Assembly (NCBI GenBank): GCA_001783065.1
Contig: MFQN01000009.1
Span: 1 to 36,966 of the forward strand
Source: Candidatus Magasanikbacteria bacterium RIFCSPLOWO2_12_FULL_43_12
GTDB lineage: Bacteria; Patescibacteriota; Patescibacteriia; Magasanikbacterales; UBA922
Length of the DNA stretch: 36,966 nt
Reading direction: 5' to 3'
Program-made: the position numbers and the translations under genes
Shown: in pieces, positions 1 to 7,928 of the stretch
How the letters are laid out: each line of letters starts with the position of its first letter
Numbering within the stretch: position 1 is the stretch's first letter
Notes under the pieces: model-generated
Told to the model about the DNA's origin: nothing
The model's input: the letters and a program-made list of their open reading frames with translations, nothing else
Database searches by the model: none

Positions 1-144
1 AGAGGCGGCGGACATTCAGCCAAGCAATCCATTTTGGATAACCACGTTATCCGAAGTGCGATTGCCCGAGAGGCGGCGGACATTCAGCCAAGCAATCCAT
101 TTTGGATAACCACGTTATCCGAAGTGCGATTGCCCGCCGCCTCT
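1..144. repeat. 68-bp tandem repeat with palindromic core and ends
   Basis: Positions 1-68 and 69-136 are identical 68-bp units in direct tandem. Each contains the inverted repeat GGATAAC-CAC-GTTATCC (36-52 and 104-120). The second unit opens with AGAGGCGGCGG (69-79) and is closed by its reverse complement at 134-144, so 69-144 is a 76-bp imperfect palindrome. The internal GCAATCC and GATTGCC words resemble the TGTCATTGCGAG repeat family elsewhere in the window. More units may lie upstream of the window. A tyrosine recombinase gene begins about 100 bp downstream. Confidence 0.9.
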
Positions 145-201
145 CCTGCCAATTTCGTTTAACTACCTATAAGCGAAGTTGTTTTTTATTTGCGTAAAAT
201 A

Positions 202-210
202 TGCTATAAT
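202..210 (+). promoter_or_regulatory. Extended -10 promoter of the recombinase gene
   Basis: TGC-TATAAT is an extended -10 element, with only a T-rich stretch in the -35 area. Transcription would start near 217, giving a leader of about 25 nt to the ATG at 242. This argues against the upstream in-frame start at 179. Confidence 0.6.
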
Positions 211-241
211 TTGGCTTATTACTTTAAATCATACTGCCGGT

Positions 242-1084
242 ATGGAACAAAGTCAATATTATCCGAGCCAGGATCCGATTGTTAAACTACAGCAGGAGAT
301 GAAATTGCGGAGACTTAGCCAAAAAACGGTCAAAAGCTACTGCCATTATATTACAGATTGTCTTCGGTGGTCAAATCAAAACGCGAGAGATATAACCACA
401 AACCACATTCGCGGTTATTTGGAGCAATTAGCCGATAACGGAGTCTCGTCTTCCACGCTCAACACCGCATACAGCGCTTTGAAATTTTATTTTGGCAATA
501 TCTTGCGCCGCAAGTTTTTTCTTTCCATTCCCCGCGCGAAAAAGGATAAAAAATTGCCGAACGTACTCTCCAAAAATGAAGTTCATAAAATGATTGAGCT
601 TACTGTTAAACCAAAACATAATTGCATACTTTGCTTACTCTATGGCTCGGGATTGCGTGTTGGCGAATTGGTTCATTTGCGCGCGCAAGATATTGATTTG
701 GAGAGAGGCGTTCTGATCGTCAGGAACGGAAAAGGTAGCAAAGACAGGTATGTTTGTTTGCCAGAAAAATTACGGCCAGTCTTGGAAACACAGAAAAGGA
801 TAAAACAGCCAGAAGATTTTTTATTCACGAATGGTCGCGGTGGTGGATTGACAGAGAGAACAGCGCAAGAAGTTGTTAAAGAGGCCGCGGAAAGGGCTGA
901 GATTAAGAAAAATGTGTCTCCACATACTTTGCGCCACTCATTTGCCACGCATTTGCTTGAAGCCGGCACGGATATCAGGTATATACAAGAATTGCTTGGT
1001 CATGCTAAACTGCAGACGACGCAGATTTATACCCATGTTGCTACAAGTAATTTGGCTGGGATTGCGAGTCCGTTGGATGTTTGA
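242..1084 (+). CDS. Tyrosine recombinase/integrase (Xer / integron-integrase-like)
   Basis: This is a site-specific recombinase of about 280 residues. It has an N-terminal SAM-like core-binding domain (roughly the first 90 residues) and a C-terminal catalytic domain. Counted from the upstream in-frame start at 179 (subtract 21 for the chosen start), the catalytic set is complete: Arg160 (GSGLRVGEL), Lys185 (NGKGSKDR), His249 and Arg252 (HTLRH), His275 (LLGH) and Tyr284 (IYTH). The ending GIASPLD resembles the tail of integron integrases, but I see no extra IntI-specific insertion, so XerC/D-like or a general integrase is equally possible. The ATG at 242 is preferred because a -10 box (202-210) lies between it and the earlier start. 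No Shine-Dalgarno is visible. It sits just downstream of a 68-bp tandem palindromic repeat that may be a substrate; that link is inference. Confidence 0.9.
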   Translation: MEQSQYYPSQDPIVKLQQEMKLRRLSQKTVKSYCHYITDCLRWSNQNARDITTNHIRGYLEQLADNGVSSSTLNTAYSALKFYFGNILRRKFFLSIPRAKKDKKLPNVLSKNEVHKMIELTVKPKHNCILCLLYGSGLRVGELVHLRAQDIDLERGVLIVRNGKGSKDRYVCLPEKLRPVLETQKRIKQPEDFLFTNGRGGGLTERTAQEVVKEAAERAEIKKNVSPHTLRHSFATHLLEAGTDIRYIQELLGHAKLQTTQIYTHVATSNLAGIASPLDV

Positions 1085-1090
1085 GTTGAG

Positions 1091-1119
1091 TTGACAGGTT
1101 TTGATTTTAGTAATATAAT
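1091..1119 (+). promoter_or_regulatory. Perfect consensus sigma70-type promoter upstream of fic
   Basis: TTGACA (1091-1096), a 17-bp spacer and TATAAT (1114-1119) match both consensus hexamers at the optimal distance. The predicted start is near 1126, which puts the Fic ATG (1148) about 22 nt downstream. The in-frame TTG at 1091 is the -35 box itself and cannot be the start codon of this transcript. Confidence 0.85.
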
Positions 1120-1147
1120 AAATGCGCAAAAAGTATCCCTAACTATT

Positions 1148-2086
1148 ATGCCACAGATATACAAAAAATTTGTCAAGAATAAGCCGTTTTTTTATCTTAC
1201 CGAGTATATTAGAATAAATAAGAAAAATAAAAAAATTCAGGTTTATTTAGGCAAAAGTATCCCTAACGATTTGAGCCATTATTATGTTGAATTGTCCGGT
1301 AAAGAGAAAAGGTTGACCCAAAAAAATTTGTCCGATTTATTTGCGTTTGAAAAAATTTTTAATCAAGAACAGATTGGCAAGATTGAGGATTTAAGGATAG
1401 AGCTGAAATATCGGATGCTCAGCCTGTCCGATGCTAAAAGAGAACGGCTGTGGAATCGCTACGCGGTGCAGTTTATTTTTGAATCAAACGCTATTGAGGG
1501 CAGCAGGTTGAGCAAAGCGGAGGTTAACTCTATAGTGAAAAATAGTTATATCAAAAAAAATATAGAGCGGAGAGAGATCAGGGAGGTAAGGAATTCAATT
1601 GCAGCCTTTAATTTTTTGAGGAGAGGCAGATTCAGATTGAATCAGCACCAAATAATAAATCTGCACAAAGCGCTAATGAAAGATTTGCCCACGAACACGG
1701 GCTATAAACGGGTTGAAATTATAGTTAATAATAAAACCACTACTCCGGTTGGGGGGGTGCGGCGCGAAATGAGCATGCTTTTAGAGTGGTGGAAAAAAAA
1801 TAAAAAAAGCGCGCGCCACCCGCTGGCCGCAGCCGCTGATTGGCACCAACGTTTTGAGTGCATACACCCGTTTGAAGACGGTAATGGCAGGGTCGGCCGG
1901 CTTCTGTTGAATTTTCTTCTGTGGGAGAGCGGATACCCGCCGATCTTGTTTTTGTATCAAAACAGAAAATTGTATTTTAGCGCTTTGGATCAAGCGGACG
2001 AAGGGCGGAAAAACAAATGGTATTGGTATGTGATTAGGGCTTATAAAAATAGTATTAAGTGGCTTTTGAATGAAAGTAAACATTGA
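1148..2086 (+). CDS. Fic family protein (probable AMP-transferase), N-terminal inhibitory motif
   Basis: Fic proteins transfer AMP or related groups from nucleotides to hydroxyl side chains of target proteins. The catalytic loop [12 protein letters not shown] is intact and matches HxFx(D/E)GNGRxxR, with the catalytic His and the phosphate-binding region present. A helix with SNAIEG upstream of the Fic core fits the inhibitory (S/T)xxxE(G/N) motif, whose Glu blocks productive ATP binding in class II enzymes. The length of 312 residues is usual for that class. The ATG at 1148 is chosen because a perfect promoter ends at 1119. The N-terminal 100 residues are Lys-rich and resemble no DNA-binding domain I can name. 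The 3' end overlaps the next gene by 17 bp, so the two are probably co-transcribed. No antitoxin gene is adjacent; regulation appears to be intramolecular. The target is unknown. Confidence 0.9.
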
Positions 2087-3386
2087 AAAATTAGTTTTCG
2101 GCGGGCAAGGGCTCGGCAGGCTTGATGACGGTCGAGTCTGTTTTGTTTGGAATGCTTTGCCCGGCGAAGAAGTGGAGCTTGAGATTTTGAAAAATAAAAA
2201 GACTCATTTGGAAGCAGTGGCGACAAGAATTATAAAGCCGTCGCCGGAGCGGATTGAACCAAAGGAGAGCCATTTTTTATCCTGTTCGCCTTGGCAGATT
2301 ATGAATTTTGAGGCAGAGAACAAGTGGAAGCGAGAAATTGCAGTTGAGACGTATAAAAAATTGGGCGGGATTGATGCTGGTGATTTGGAAATTGTCAGCG
2401 ATGAAAAAGAGTATGGATATAGAAACAAGATGGAGTATTCTTTTGTGGAATTTGGACGAAAAATAAGTTTAGGGTTTCATATTCGGGAAAGCCGGCGATA
2501 TATTCCGATCACTGTTTGCGAGCTGGCTCGGCCGGAAATTAACGAAGTTGCTTTACAATTGTTAGAATGGATAAATCAAAATCAGATTCCGATTAGGAGT
2601 TTGAAAACAATGATCGTTCGTTGTAATCAAAAAGGCGAGGTTTTGGCAGGATTGTTTTTGAAAGACCGTTTGCAATTTGAGCATTATCCGGAATTGAAAA
2701 ATAATTTTGTCGGGTTGACGGTTTTTTATTCCACTCACAAAAGTCCGGCGTCAGTGCCTACGGATATTCTGTATCAAGCCGGCCTGGACTATTTGGAAGA
2801 GGATTTGTTTGGGATAAAATTAAAATATGGTTTGTTTAGTTTTTTTCAGATAAATGTGCCAGTTTTTGAAAGAGTGTTAGGGGATATTGAAAAATTTGCG
2901 TTTGGAGATGAAGGGACAGGTCGCGACCTGTCCGTACTAGATTTTTATTCCGGAGTTGGCTCAATCAGCTTGCCGCTGGCGGGGAAATTCAAGGATTGCG
3001 TTTTGGTGGATAATAATGAGGAGGCGATTGGATTTGCTAAAGAGAATATTGAGGCGGTGGAGAGAGACCTCACCCTATCCCTCTCCTACAAGGAGAGGGG
3101 ACGCAATACAGTAATTTGTGTGGCGGCGGAGAAGATGATAGAGCTGATTGCATCTGATAAGGTGGTTATTGTCGATCCGCCGCGAGCCGGGTTGGATAAG
3201 AGGGTGGTGGAGAGGATTTTGGCAATTAAACCCAAGCAGGTAATTTATTTATCTTGCAATTTATCCACTCACGCGCGGGATTTGGGAATACTGAAAGAGC
3301 TTTATGATATTAAGTTCATGAAATTATATAATTTTTTCCCACGCACTGCTCATATTGAGGGTTTGGCGGTGTTGATTAGGAGGTAG
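2070..3386 (+). CDS. rlmD: RlmD/TrmA-family RNA (uracil-C5)-methyltransferase
   Basis: This SAM-dependent enzyme makes 5-methyluridine in rRNA or tRNA. The 438 residues contain an N-terminal TRAM domain (about 1-55), the [10 protein letters not shown] segment (116-125), a Gln motif (FFQIN, near 260), SAM motif I ([10 protein letters not shown], from 289), motif IV ([10 protein letters not shown], 368-377), the catalytic Cys396 in YLSCN and the terminal FFPRTAHIE. Only one cysteine (Cys72) lies where RlmD and RumA carry their four-cysteine 4Fe-4S site, so the cluster is probably absent. That makes RlmD versus TrmA versus another target (for example RlmCD-like) uncertain. Two palindromic repeats are embedded in frame (2914-2933 and 3079-3099). 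It overlaps fic by 17 bp. Confidence 0.85.
2914..2933. repeat. 20-bp perfect palindrome inside the methyltransferase gene
   Basis: GGACAGGTCG followed by its exact reverse complement CGACCTGTCC lies in frame and encodes roughly GTGRDLS (codons 282-288) just before the SAM-binding motif. It looks like a small mobile palindrome tolerated at a surface loop. Confidence 0.75.
3079..3099. repeat. Hairpin repeat CCCTCTCCT-ACA-AGGAGAGGG inside coding sequence
   Basis: Nine-bp perfect arms with a 3-nt loop sit in frame between SAM-domain elements, encoding about LSLSYKERG. The wording resembles the CT-rich repeat at 19751-19842, suggesting one dispersed family. Confidence 0.75.
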
Positions 3387-3394
3387 AGAGTGGT

Positions 3395-3429
3395 GTGGAT
3401 TGCTTCGCCTGCGAAGGCTCGCAATGACA
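3395..3429 (-). repeat. TGTCATTGCGAG family repeat, half element
   Basis: Read on the minus strand, this is the TGTCATTGCGAG...GAAGCAATCC half of the dispersed palindromic family. It lies in the spacer after the methyltransferase gene. Confidence 0.8.
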
Positions 3430-3438
3430 GACGTGGGG

Positions 3439-3466
3439 TTGAAATAAAACAGTTTTGTGGTAGAAT
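3439..3466 (+). promoter_or_regulatory. Promoter upstream of the PfkB kinase gene
   Basis: TTGAAA (3439-3444), a 16-bp spacer and TAGAAT (3461-3466), preceded by TGG, form an extended -10. The predicted start near 3473 leaves a leader of about 140 nt, most of it the palindromic repeat at 3489-3593. Confidence 0.6.
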
Positions 3467-3488
3467 ATACTGGATAATAAAAGTTACC

Positions 3489-3593
3489 GTCATTGCGAGG
3501 AATGAAGCCGCAGCGTAATGACGAAGCAATCCAGAACAATCGCGGATAATTACAATGGATTGCCGCGCTCCCTTGGGTAGCTCGCAATGACAG
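3489..3593. repeat. TGTCATTGCGAG family repeat, full element
   Basis: About 105 bp with inverted termini GTCATTGCGAG and CTCGCAATGAC, and inner words GCAATCC and GGATTGC pointing at each other. It lies in the predicted 5' leader of the PfkB kinase gene. Confidence 0.85.
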
Positions 3594-3614
3594 GTCGTGT
3601 TGGTCTAAAAAAAT

Positions 3615-4556
3615 ATGTCCATTTTGATCTCCGGCTCACTCGCGTATGATTACGTGATGGATTTTCCGGATAGTTTTAAAAACCACATTTTACCCGACCA
3701 GATTCATATTTTGAATGTCAGTTTTGTCGTGGATAAATTAAACAAGAATTTTGGCGGATGCGCCGGCAACATCGCTTATACCATGAAACTTTTGGGCGGG
3801 GAGCCGTTGATTTTGGGCGCGTTGGGTAAAGACGCGTCGGATTATTTGAAACATTTTAAAAATGTCGGGATAGAAACTTCGCATATAAAAACAGTGGAAG
3901 ATAAGTTTACCGCTTCGGCTCATATTACCACTGATAAAGACGACAATCAGATTATCGCGTTTTATAGCGGAGCTGGTGAGGACGCGGTTGGTTTGTCAGT
4001 GGATGGCGCGAAAGATAAAATTGATTTCGCGTTGATTACTCCGACGAAGAAAGAAGCCATGATAAAACACGCCAAAGAGTGCTACGAACAAAAAATTCCG
4101 TTTGTGTTTGACCCCTCGCACCAACTCACCGCTTTTACGCCGCAGGAATTGATGATGATAATCGGCCAGGCGAAATTTTATGTTGCAAATGATTATGAAA
4201 TGAAATTGACGCAAGAGAAGACCGGCTGGGATATGAAAGAATTGTTAAATCATGTTGAAGTCGTTATCACAACTCTTGGCGAGCACGGTTCTATAATAAC
4301 AACAAAAGAGGGGATTATTGAGATTGGTGTCTGTCCGCCGCGTTCAGTTGATGATCCAACCGGCGCCGGCGACGCGTATCGCGCCGGATTCTTTTTCGCT
4401 TACGCCAATGGGTTAAATTTAAAAACCTGCGGCCAAGTCGGCGCTGTCGCCGCGACCTATGCTGTGGAAAATTACGGCACGCAGAACCATCGGTTTGTAA
4501 GGAGTGAATTTGAGGAGAGATACGAGGGGGCGTTTGGAGATAAATTACAATACTAA
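3615..4556 (+). CDS. PfkB-family kinase, probably adenosine kinase
   Basis: This ribokinase-fold sugar or nucleoside kinase has 313 residues. Visible are the N-terminal substrate motif NFGGCAGNIAYT (45-56) and the C-terminal PfkB signature DDPTGAGDAYRAGF (246-259), in which the GAGD Asp (253) is the catalytic base and the glycines form the anion hole. The family covers adenosine, ribose, fructose and other substrates, and the sequence alone does not decide. Adenosine is favoured because S-adenosylhomocysteine hydrolase, which releases adenosine, is two genes downstream on the same strand. The two enzymes together would keep methylation running by removing an inhibitory product. No Shine-Dalgarno precedes the ATG. 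A TTGAAA/TAGAAT promoter (3439-3466) is upstream, with a palindromic repeat in the leader. Confidence 0.85.
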   Translation: MSILISGSLAYDYVMDFPDSFKNHILPDQIHILNVSFVVDKLNKNFGGCAGNIAYTMKLLGGEPLILGALGKDASDYLKHFKNVGIETSHIKTVEDKFTASAHITTDKDDNQIIAFYSGAGEDAVGLSVDGAKDKIDFALITPTKKEAMIKHAKECYEQKIPFVFDPSHQLTAFTPQELMMIIGQAKFYVANDYEMKLTQEKTGWDMKELLNHVEVVITTLGEHGSIITTKEGIIEIGVCPPRSVDDPTGAGDAYRAGFFFAYANGLNLKTCGQVGAVAATYAVENYGTQNHRFVRSEFEERYEGAFGDKLQY

Positions 4557-4651
4557 TATACGAATAGAGTACTAATGATACTAATGGATACGAATATTTG
4601 CATCAAAGGGTATTAGTATCCATTAGTATCATTAGTAAATTAGTATATTGG
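4553..4651. repeat. Head-to-head short-period array ATACTAATG, long hairpin
   Basis: The arms at 4570-4591 and 4616-4637 are perfectly complementary over 22 bp. The stem continues inward five more pairs past one mismatch, leaving a loop near 4597-4610. Each arm is built from 9-bp units of the ATACTAATG type, and further partly complementary units lie outside the core. It occupies nearly all of the kinase-antiporter spacer and could act as a transcription attenuator or mRNA stabiliser (inference). Confidence 0.85.
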
Positions 4652-4664
4652 TATATTTAATTTT

Positions 4665-5621
4665 ATGTTTTTAGCGATTTTTCTATTTATTATTGGTTTG
4701 GCGGTTTTAGTCGCCGGCGCGGAATTTTTGGTGCGCGGAGCGTCATCGTTAGCGCAAAAATGGGGCGTGCCGGCGATTGTAATTGGTTTGACGATTGTGG
4801 CTTTTGGCACTTCGATGCCGGAATTAGTGGTTAATCTTTTTTCCGCCTTTCGCGGCGCGACTGATATTGCCATTGGCAATGTTATTGGCAGTAACACCGC
4901 GAACATCTTGCTTATTTTGGGTATAACGGCGCTGATTTATCCATTGTCAGTCAAAAAAAATACAACTTGGAAAGAGATTCCTTTTGCTTTATTGGCGGTA
5001 GTTTTGGTGTTTATCATGGGCAACGACCGCTTGTTTGACGGCGTGGATTTTAACGCTCTCACTCGCACCGATGGTTTGGCTCTGATTGCTTTTTTGGGAA
5101 TTTTTATGTTTTACATTGTAAGTTTGGCGCGGCAGGGAGAGGCGAGTGAAGAAAAAGCGCGGGTTTATTCTACCTGGTTATCGGCCACATTTACTATTGG
5201 CGGATTGGCGGCGCTATTTGTTGGCGGTAAAATTTTGGTGGATAACGCGGTCATCCTGGCAAGGTTGGCCGGAATGTCGGAAGTTTTAATCGGTTTAACA
5301 ATTGTCGCGGTTGGCACTTCATTGCCGGAATTGGCCACTTCCGTGGTCGCCGTTATTCGCAAGCAAAATGATATCGCGGTCGGCAATATTGTCGGTTCAA
5401 ATATTTTTAATGTGTTTTGGATTTTGGGTTTGACCGGCACGATTTTGCCTCTGCCTTTCAACTCAATAATTAATTTTGATGTGTTGGTAAGCATAACCGC
5501 CACTCTATTGTTATTTTTATTTATGTTTATCGGCGCGCGCCGAAAATTGGATCGCTGGCAGGGCGCGATGTTTATATTATTGTACGCGGTTTATGTCGCG
5601 TATCTGGTTTATCGCGGTTGA
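4665..5621 (+). CDS. Calcium/sodium antiporter (CaCA family, YrbG-like)
   Basis: This integral membrane cation exchanger moves Ca2+ out against Na+ or H+. The 318 residues are almost wholly hydrophobic with about ten predicted membrane segments. They contain the two family alpha-repeats: [13 protein letters not shown] with GNVIGSN (41-81) and [13 protein letters not shown] with GNIVGSN (210-250). The conserved Glu in each PEL and the Asn in GSN are the ion-binding residues of the family, and the repeats have opposite membrane orientation. The length is typical of prokaryotic members. It starts 28 nt after the ATACTAATG hairpin, and its TGA stop (5619-5621) lies 17 nt before the ATG of ahcY, so it is probably co-transcribed with that gene. 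The ion cannot be fixed from sequence. Confidence 0.92.
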   Translation: MFLAIFLFIIGLAVLVAGAEFLVRGASSLAQKWGVPAIVIGLTIVAFGTSMPELVVNLFSAFRGATDIAIGNVIGSNTANILLILGITALIYPLSVKKNTTWKEIPFALLAVVLVFIMGNDRLFDGVDFNALTRTDGLALIAFLGIFMFYIVSLARQGEASEEKARVYSTWLSATFTIGGLAALFVGGKILVDNAVILARLAGMSEVLIGLTIVAVGTSLPELATSVVAVIRKQNDIAVGNIVGSNIFNVFWILGLTGTILPLPFNSIINFDVLVSITATLLLFLFMFIGARRKLDRWQGAMFILLYAVYVAYLVYRG

Positions 5622-5638
5622 TTAAAATATTTTTTACT

Positions 5639-7045
5639 ATGCCAAAAGATTTTAAAGTTAAAGACATTTCTCTTGCCGATTGGGGCAGAAAAGAAATGGA
5701 GATCGCGGAAAAAGAAATGCCAGGTTTGATGTCTATCCGCAAAAAATATACCGCTAAAAAACCACTTAATGGGGCGAAAATTACCGGCTCTCTCCATATG
5801 ACAATTCAGACCGCGGTGTTGATTGAAACACTGGTTGCTTTGGGCGCGAAAGTTCGCTGGGCATCATGCAATATTTTTTCCACGCAAGACCACGCGGCCG
5901 CGGCAGTGGCTAAAGCCGGGATTCCGGTTTTTGCTTGGAAGGGCGAAACATTAGAAGAATATTGGTGGTGCACAGAAAGAGCTTTGGATTTTGGGAGTGG
6001 GGTTGGACCCGATTTAATAGTTGACGATGGCGGTGATGCGACCCTGATGATTCATAAGGGTGTGGAAGCGGAGAAAGAGCCAAAAATTTTAGACGCTGAT
6101 TTTAAAGATGAAGGCGAGGATTTTAGAGAATTGATGAAAAAATTAAAATTAGAATACAAGAAAAATCCGAAGCGATGGATGAGTGTCGCGAAAAAAATAA
6201 AAGGCGCGTCAGAAGAAACCACAACCGGCGTGCATCGGTTGTATCAAATGGAAAAAGCCGGAAAATTATTGTTCCCGGCAATTAACGTGAATGATTCTGT
6301 CACCAAATCAAAGTTTGATAATATTTATGGCTGCCGCCATTCAATTGTTGATGGACTAAACCGCGCTATGGATGTTATGCTGGCAGGTAAGGTCGCGGTA
6401 GTTTGCGGTTATGGCGAGGTGGGGAAAGGCTGCGCTCAAGCATTGCGCGGGCAAGGCAGCCGCGTGGTTATTACCGAAATTGACCCGATTTGCGCTCTGC
6501 AAGCGGCGATGGAGGGTTATGAAGTCAAAACCGTGGAAGACACGCTGGGTTGGGCTGATATTTATGTTACCGCGACCGGCAATTTGGGAGTTGTTACTCT
6601 TGGACACATGTTAAAAATGAAAGACCAGGCGATTGTCTGCAACATCGGGCATTTTGATAATGAAATTGAGGTGGAAAAATTAAATAAAGCTAAAGGCGTA
6701 AAAAAAATAAACATCAAACCGCAGGTTGATAAATATGTTTTATCCGATGGTAGAGAGCTGTATTTATTAGCCGAAGGCCGTTTGGTTAATTTAGGTTGCG
6801 CCACTGGACATCCTTCATTTGTCATGAGCAATTCTTTCAGCAATCAAGTGTTGGCGCAAATGGAGTTGTGGCAGAAGAAATACAAAATCGGCGTATATTG
6901 TTTGCCAAAAGAATTGGACGAAGAAGTCGCGCGTCTGCATTTGGAAAAAATCGGCGTCAAGCTCACCAAACTCACCAAAACGCAGGCGGATTATTTGGGT
7001 ATTGATCATAATGGGCCGTATAAGACGGAGGGTTATAGATACTAG
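5639..7045 (+). CDS. ahcY: Adenosylhomocysteinase (S-adenosylhomocysteine hydrolase)
   Basis: This cytosolic NAD+-dependent enzyme splits S-adenosylhomocysteine into adenosine and homocysteine, relieving product inhibition of methyltransferases. The ATG at 5639 gives 468 residues. An in-frame TTG at 5618 overlaps the upstream stop, but the family N-terminus fits [16 protein letters not shown] soon after 5639. Motifs include DDGGD, the catalytic region [13 protein letters not shown] (Lys and Asp), the NAD-binding GYGEVGKG (about residues 257-264), CNIGHFDNE and the C-terminal Tyr-Arg-Tyr tail that closes the NAD site. It carries the insertion of about 40 residues found in many bacterial and plant forms (about 140-185). 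Substrate suppliers in this window include several SAM-dependent methyltransferases; the kinase at 3615 could remove the adenosine. Confidence 0.96.
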   Translation: MPKDFKVKDISLADWGRKEMEIAEKEMPGLMSIRKKYTAKKPLNGAKITGSLHMTIQTAVLIETLVALGAKVRWASCNIFSTQDHAAAAVAKAGIPVFAWKGETLEEYWWCTERALDFGSGVGPDLIVDDGGDATLMIHKGVEAEKEPKILDADFKDEGEDFRELMKKLKLEYKKNPKRWMSVAKKIKGASEETTTGVHRLYQMEKAGKLLFPAINVNDSVTKSKFDNIYGCRHSIVDGLNRAMDVMLAGKVAVVCGYGEVGKGCAQALRGQGSRVVITEIDPICALQAAMEGYEVKTVEDTLGWADIYVTATGNLGVVTLGHMLKMKDQAIVCNIGHFDNEIEVEKLNKAKGVKKINIKPQVDKYVLSDGRELYLLAEGRLVNLGCATGHPSFVMSNSFSNQVLAQMELWQKKYKIGVYCLPKELDEEVARLHLEKIGVKLTKLTKTQADYLGIDHNGPYKTEGYRY

Positions 7046-7049
7046 CGTT

Positions 7050-7090
7050 AAAGTCCGTAAAGTCCGAAAGTCTATAAAGTCTATAAAGTA
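7050..7090 (+). repeat. Short-period array AAAGTCCGT
   Basis: Five units of 8-9 bp (AAAGTCCGT, AAAGTCCG, AAAGTCTAT twice, AAAGTAG) follow the ahcY stop. The same unit recurs at 31856-31897 in a head-to-head arrangement. Confidence 0.85.
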
Positions 7091-7109
7091 GTGAATTGAG
7101 CGGCACATC

Positions 7110-7206
7110 TGTCATTGCGAGGAGCTCGCGCGACGAAGCAATCCAGTCGCTAAACGGCGATGGATTGCCACGCTCACCGCCAGCTGGCGGTTCGCTCGCA
7201 ATGACA
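7110..7206. repeat. TGTCATTGCGAG family repeat, full element
   Basis: A 97-bp imperfect palindrome running from TGTCATTGCGAG to CTCGCAATGACA, with internal GCAATCCAGTCGC and GGATTGCC. It could be translated in frame with the NUDIX gene from an upstream start, but that peptide is typical repeat translation, so the gene is started downstream at 7237. Confidence 0.88.
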
Positions 7207-7236
7207 GGTGATACTGTTGGTAAATTATCGACTCAT

Positions 7237-7797
7237 ATGTCGCGTAAAGTAAGAAAATTGAAATATGGTCCGTTCAAAAAAGTCTACAGTGGCATTATTT
7301 TTGAAATTGACCAGCGGCCGGTGAGGTATCCTGACGGGACTAGGAAAATTTTTGAGTATTGCTCCCGCAATGATTCTGTGGTGATAATGCCGTTTGATGA
7401 TAGGGGTAGATTGTTATTAATACGCGAGTTTAGGCATCGGCATGGCGGCAATGTGCTGTTTCTTCCAGCTGGGCGGCGCGACAAAAAGCATGAATCGCCG
7501 TTGAAAGCGGCTCATCGCGAGTTGCGCGAGGAAACCGGGTTTGACGCGAAAATATGGAAACATTTTCACACTAAATTTCCGACGGAAAATCTATTATGGA
7601 CGGCGCACGTTTTTTTGGCGAAAAATCTGTTCCCCGCTCTATTGGTCGGCGATGAAGATTTTCCAATTAAACTTGTTCCGACTTCAATAAAAAAAGCGGC
7701 CCAACTCGCTCTGGACGGCAAAATAGAAAACGAGTTTTTAGCGTATAATATCATTAGGCTTGAGTATTTGATGAGGAGAGGGAGGCTGGGGTGGTGA
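7237..7797 (+). CDS. NUDIX hydrolase (ADP-ribose pyrophosphatase-like)
   Basis: NUDIX enzymes hydrolyse nucleoside diphosphates linked to another moiety. The 187 residues contain the box GRRDKKHE-SPLKAAH-RELREETGF. The E-x7-REL-x-EE-x-G part is exact and carries the metal-binding glutamates. The gap from the first Gly to the first Glu is one residue longer than the usual GX5E. An upstream Arg-Glu-Phe-Arg (REFRHRHGG) and the preceding beta-strands resemble ADP-ribose/ADP-sugar pyrophosphatases, so that substrate class is likely but not proven. The ATG at 7237 is chosen because the 47 codons before it are the TGTCATTGCGAG repeat. No Shine-Dalgarno is seen. The next 130 bp hold only short arrays and a promoter. 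Confidence 0.88.
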   Translation: MSRKVRKLKYGPFKKVYSGIIFEIDQRPVRYPDGTRKIFEYCSRNDSVVIMPFDDRGRLLLIREFRHRHGGNVLFLPAGRRDKKHESPLKAAHRELREETGFDAKIWKHFHTKFPTENLLWTAHVFLAKNLFPALLVGDEDFPIKLVPTSIKKAAQLALDGKIENEFLAYNIIRLEYLMRRGRLGW

Positions 7798-7811
7798 TAA
7801 AGCAAGCGATT

Positions 7812-7871
7812 ATTAAATTGTTAAATTGCTGTTTTCGTAGTTCGTAATTTCGTATCCTGTTCGTAAGTTCG
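7812..7871 (+). repeat. Short arrays TTAAATTG and TTCGTA
   Basis: Two TTAAATTG units (near 7812-7828) are followed by repeated TTCGTA(A/G) words (7834-7871). They fill the spacer between the NUDIX gene and the promoter of the DsbA-like gene. Confidence 0.6.
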
Positions 7872-7884
7872 CACATATATACTG

Positions 7885-7911
7885 TTGACAAATCTTAAAA
7901 CCTGCTATAAT
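7885..7911 (+). promoter_or_regulatory. Promoter of the DsbA-like gene
   Basis: TTGACA (7885-7890) and TATAAT (7906-7911), with extended TGC before the -10. Both hexamers are consensus, but the spacer is only 15 bp, so the extended -10 may compensate. Predicted start near 7918; ATG at 7929, giving a very short leader. Confidence 0.75.
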
Positions 7912-7928
7912 ATAGTTACTCAAAAAAT

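Noticed and set aside
1-144. CRISPR array or integron attC sites
   Set aside because: There are no variable spacers between the 68-bp units, so it is not CRISPR. The arms lack the R and L boxes of attC, and the units resemble the window's other dispersed repeats.
1091-1147. TTG start for the Fic gene at 1091
   Set aside because: The TTG is the -35 hexamer of a perfect promoter, so it is upstream of the transcript start.
7096-7236. N-terminal extension of the NUDIX gene
   Set aside because: The 47 codons are the palindromic repeat at 7110-7206; the conserved protein begins at the ATG at 7237.
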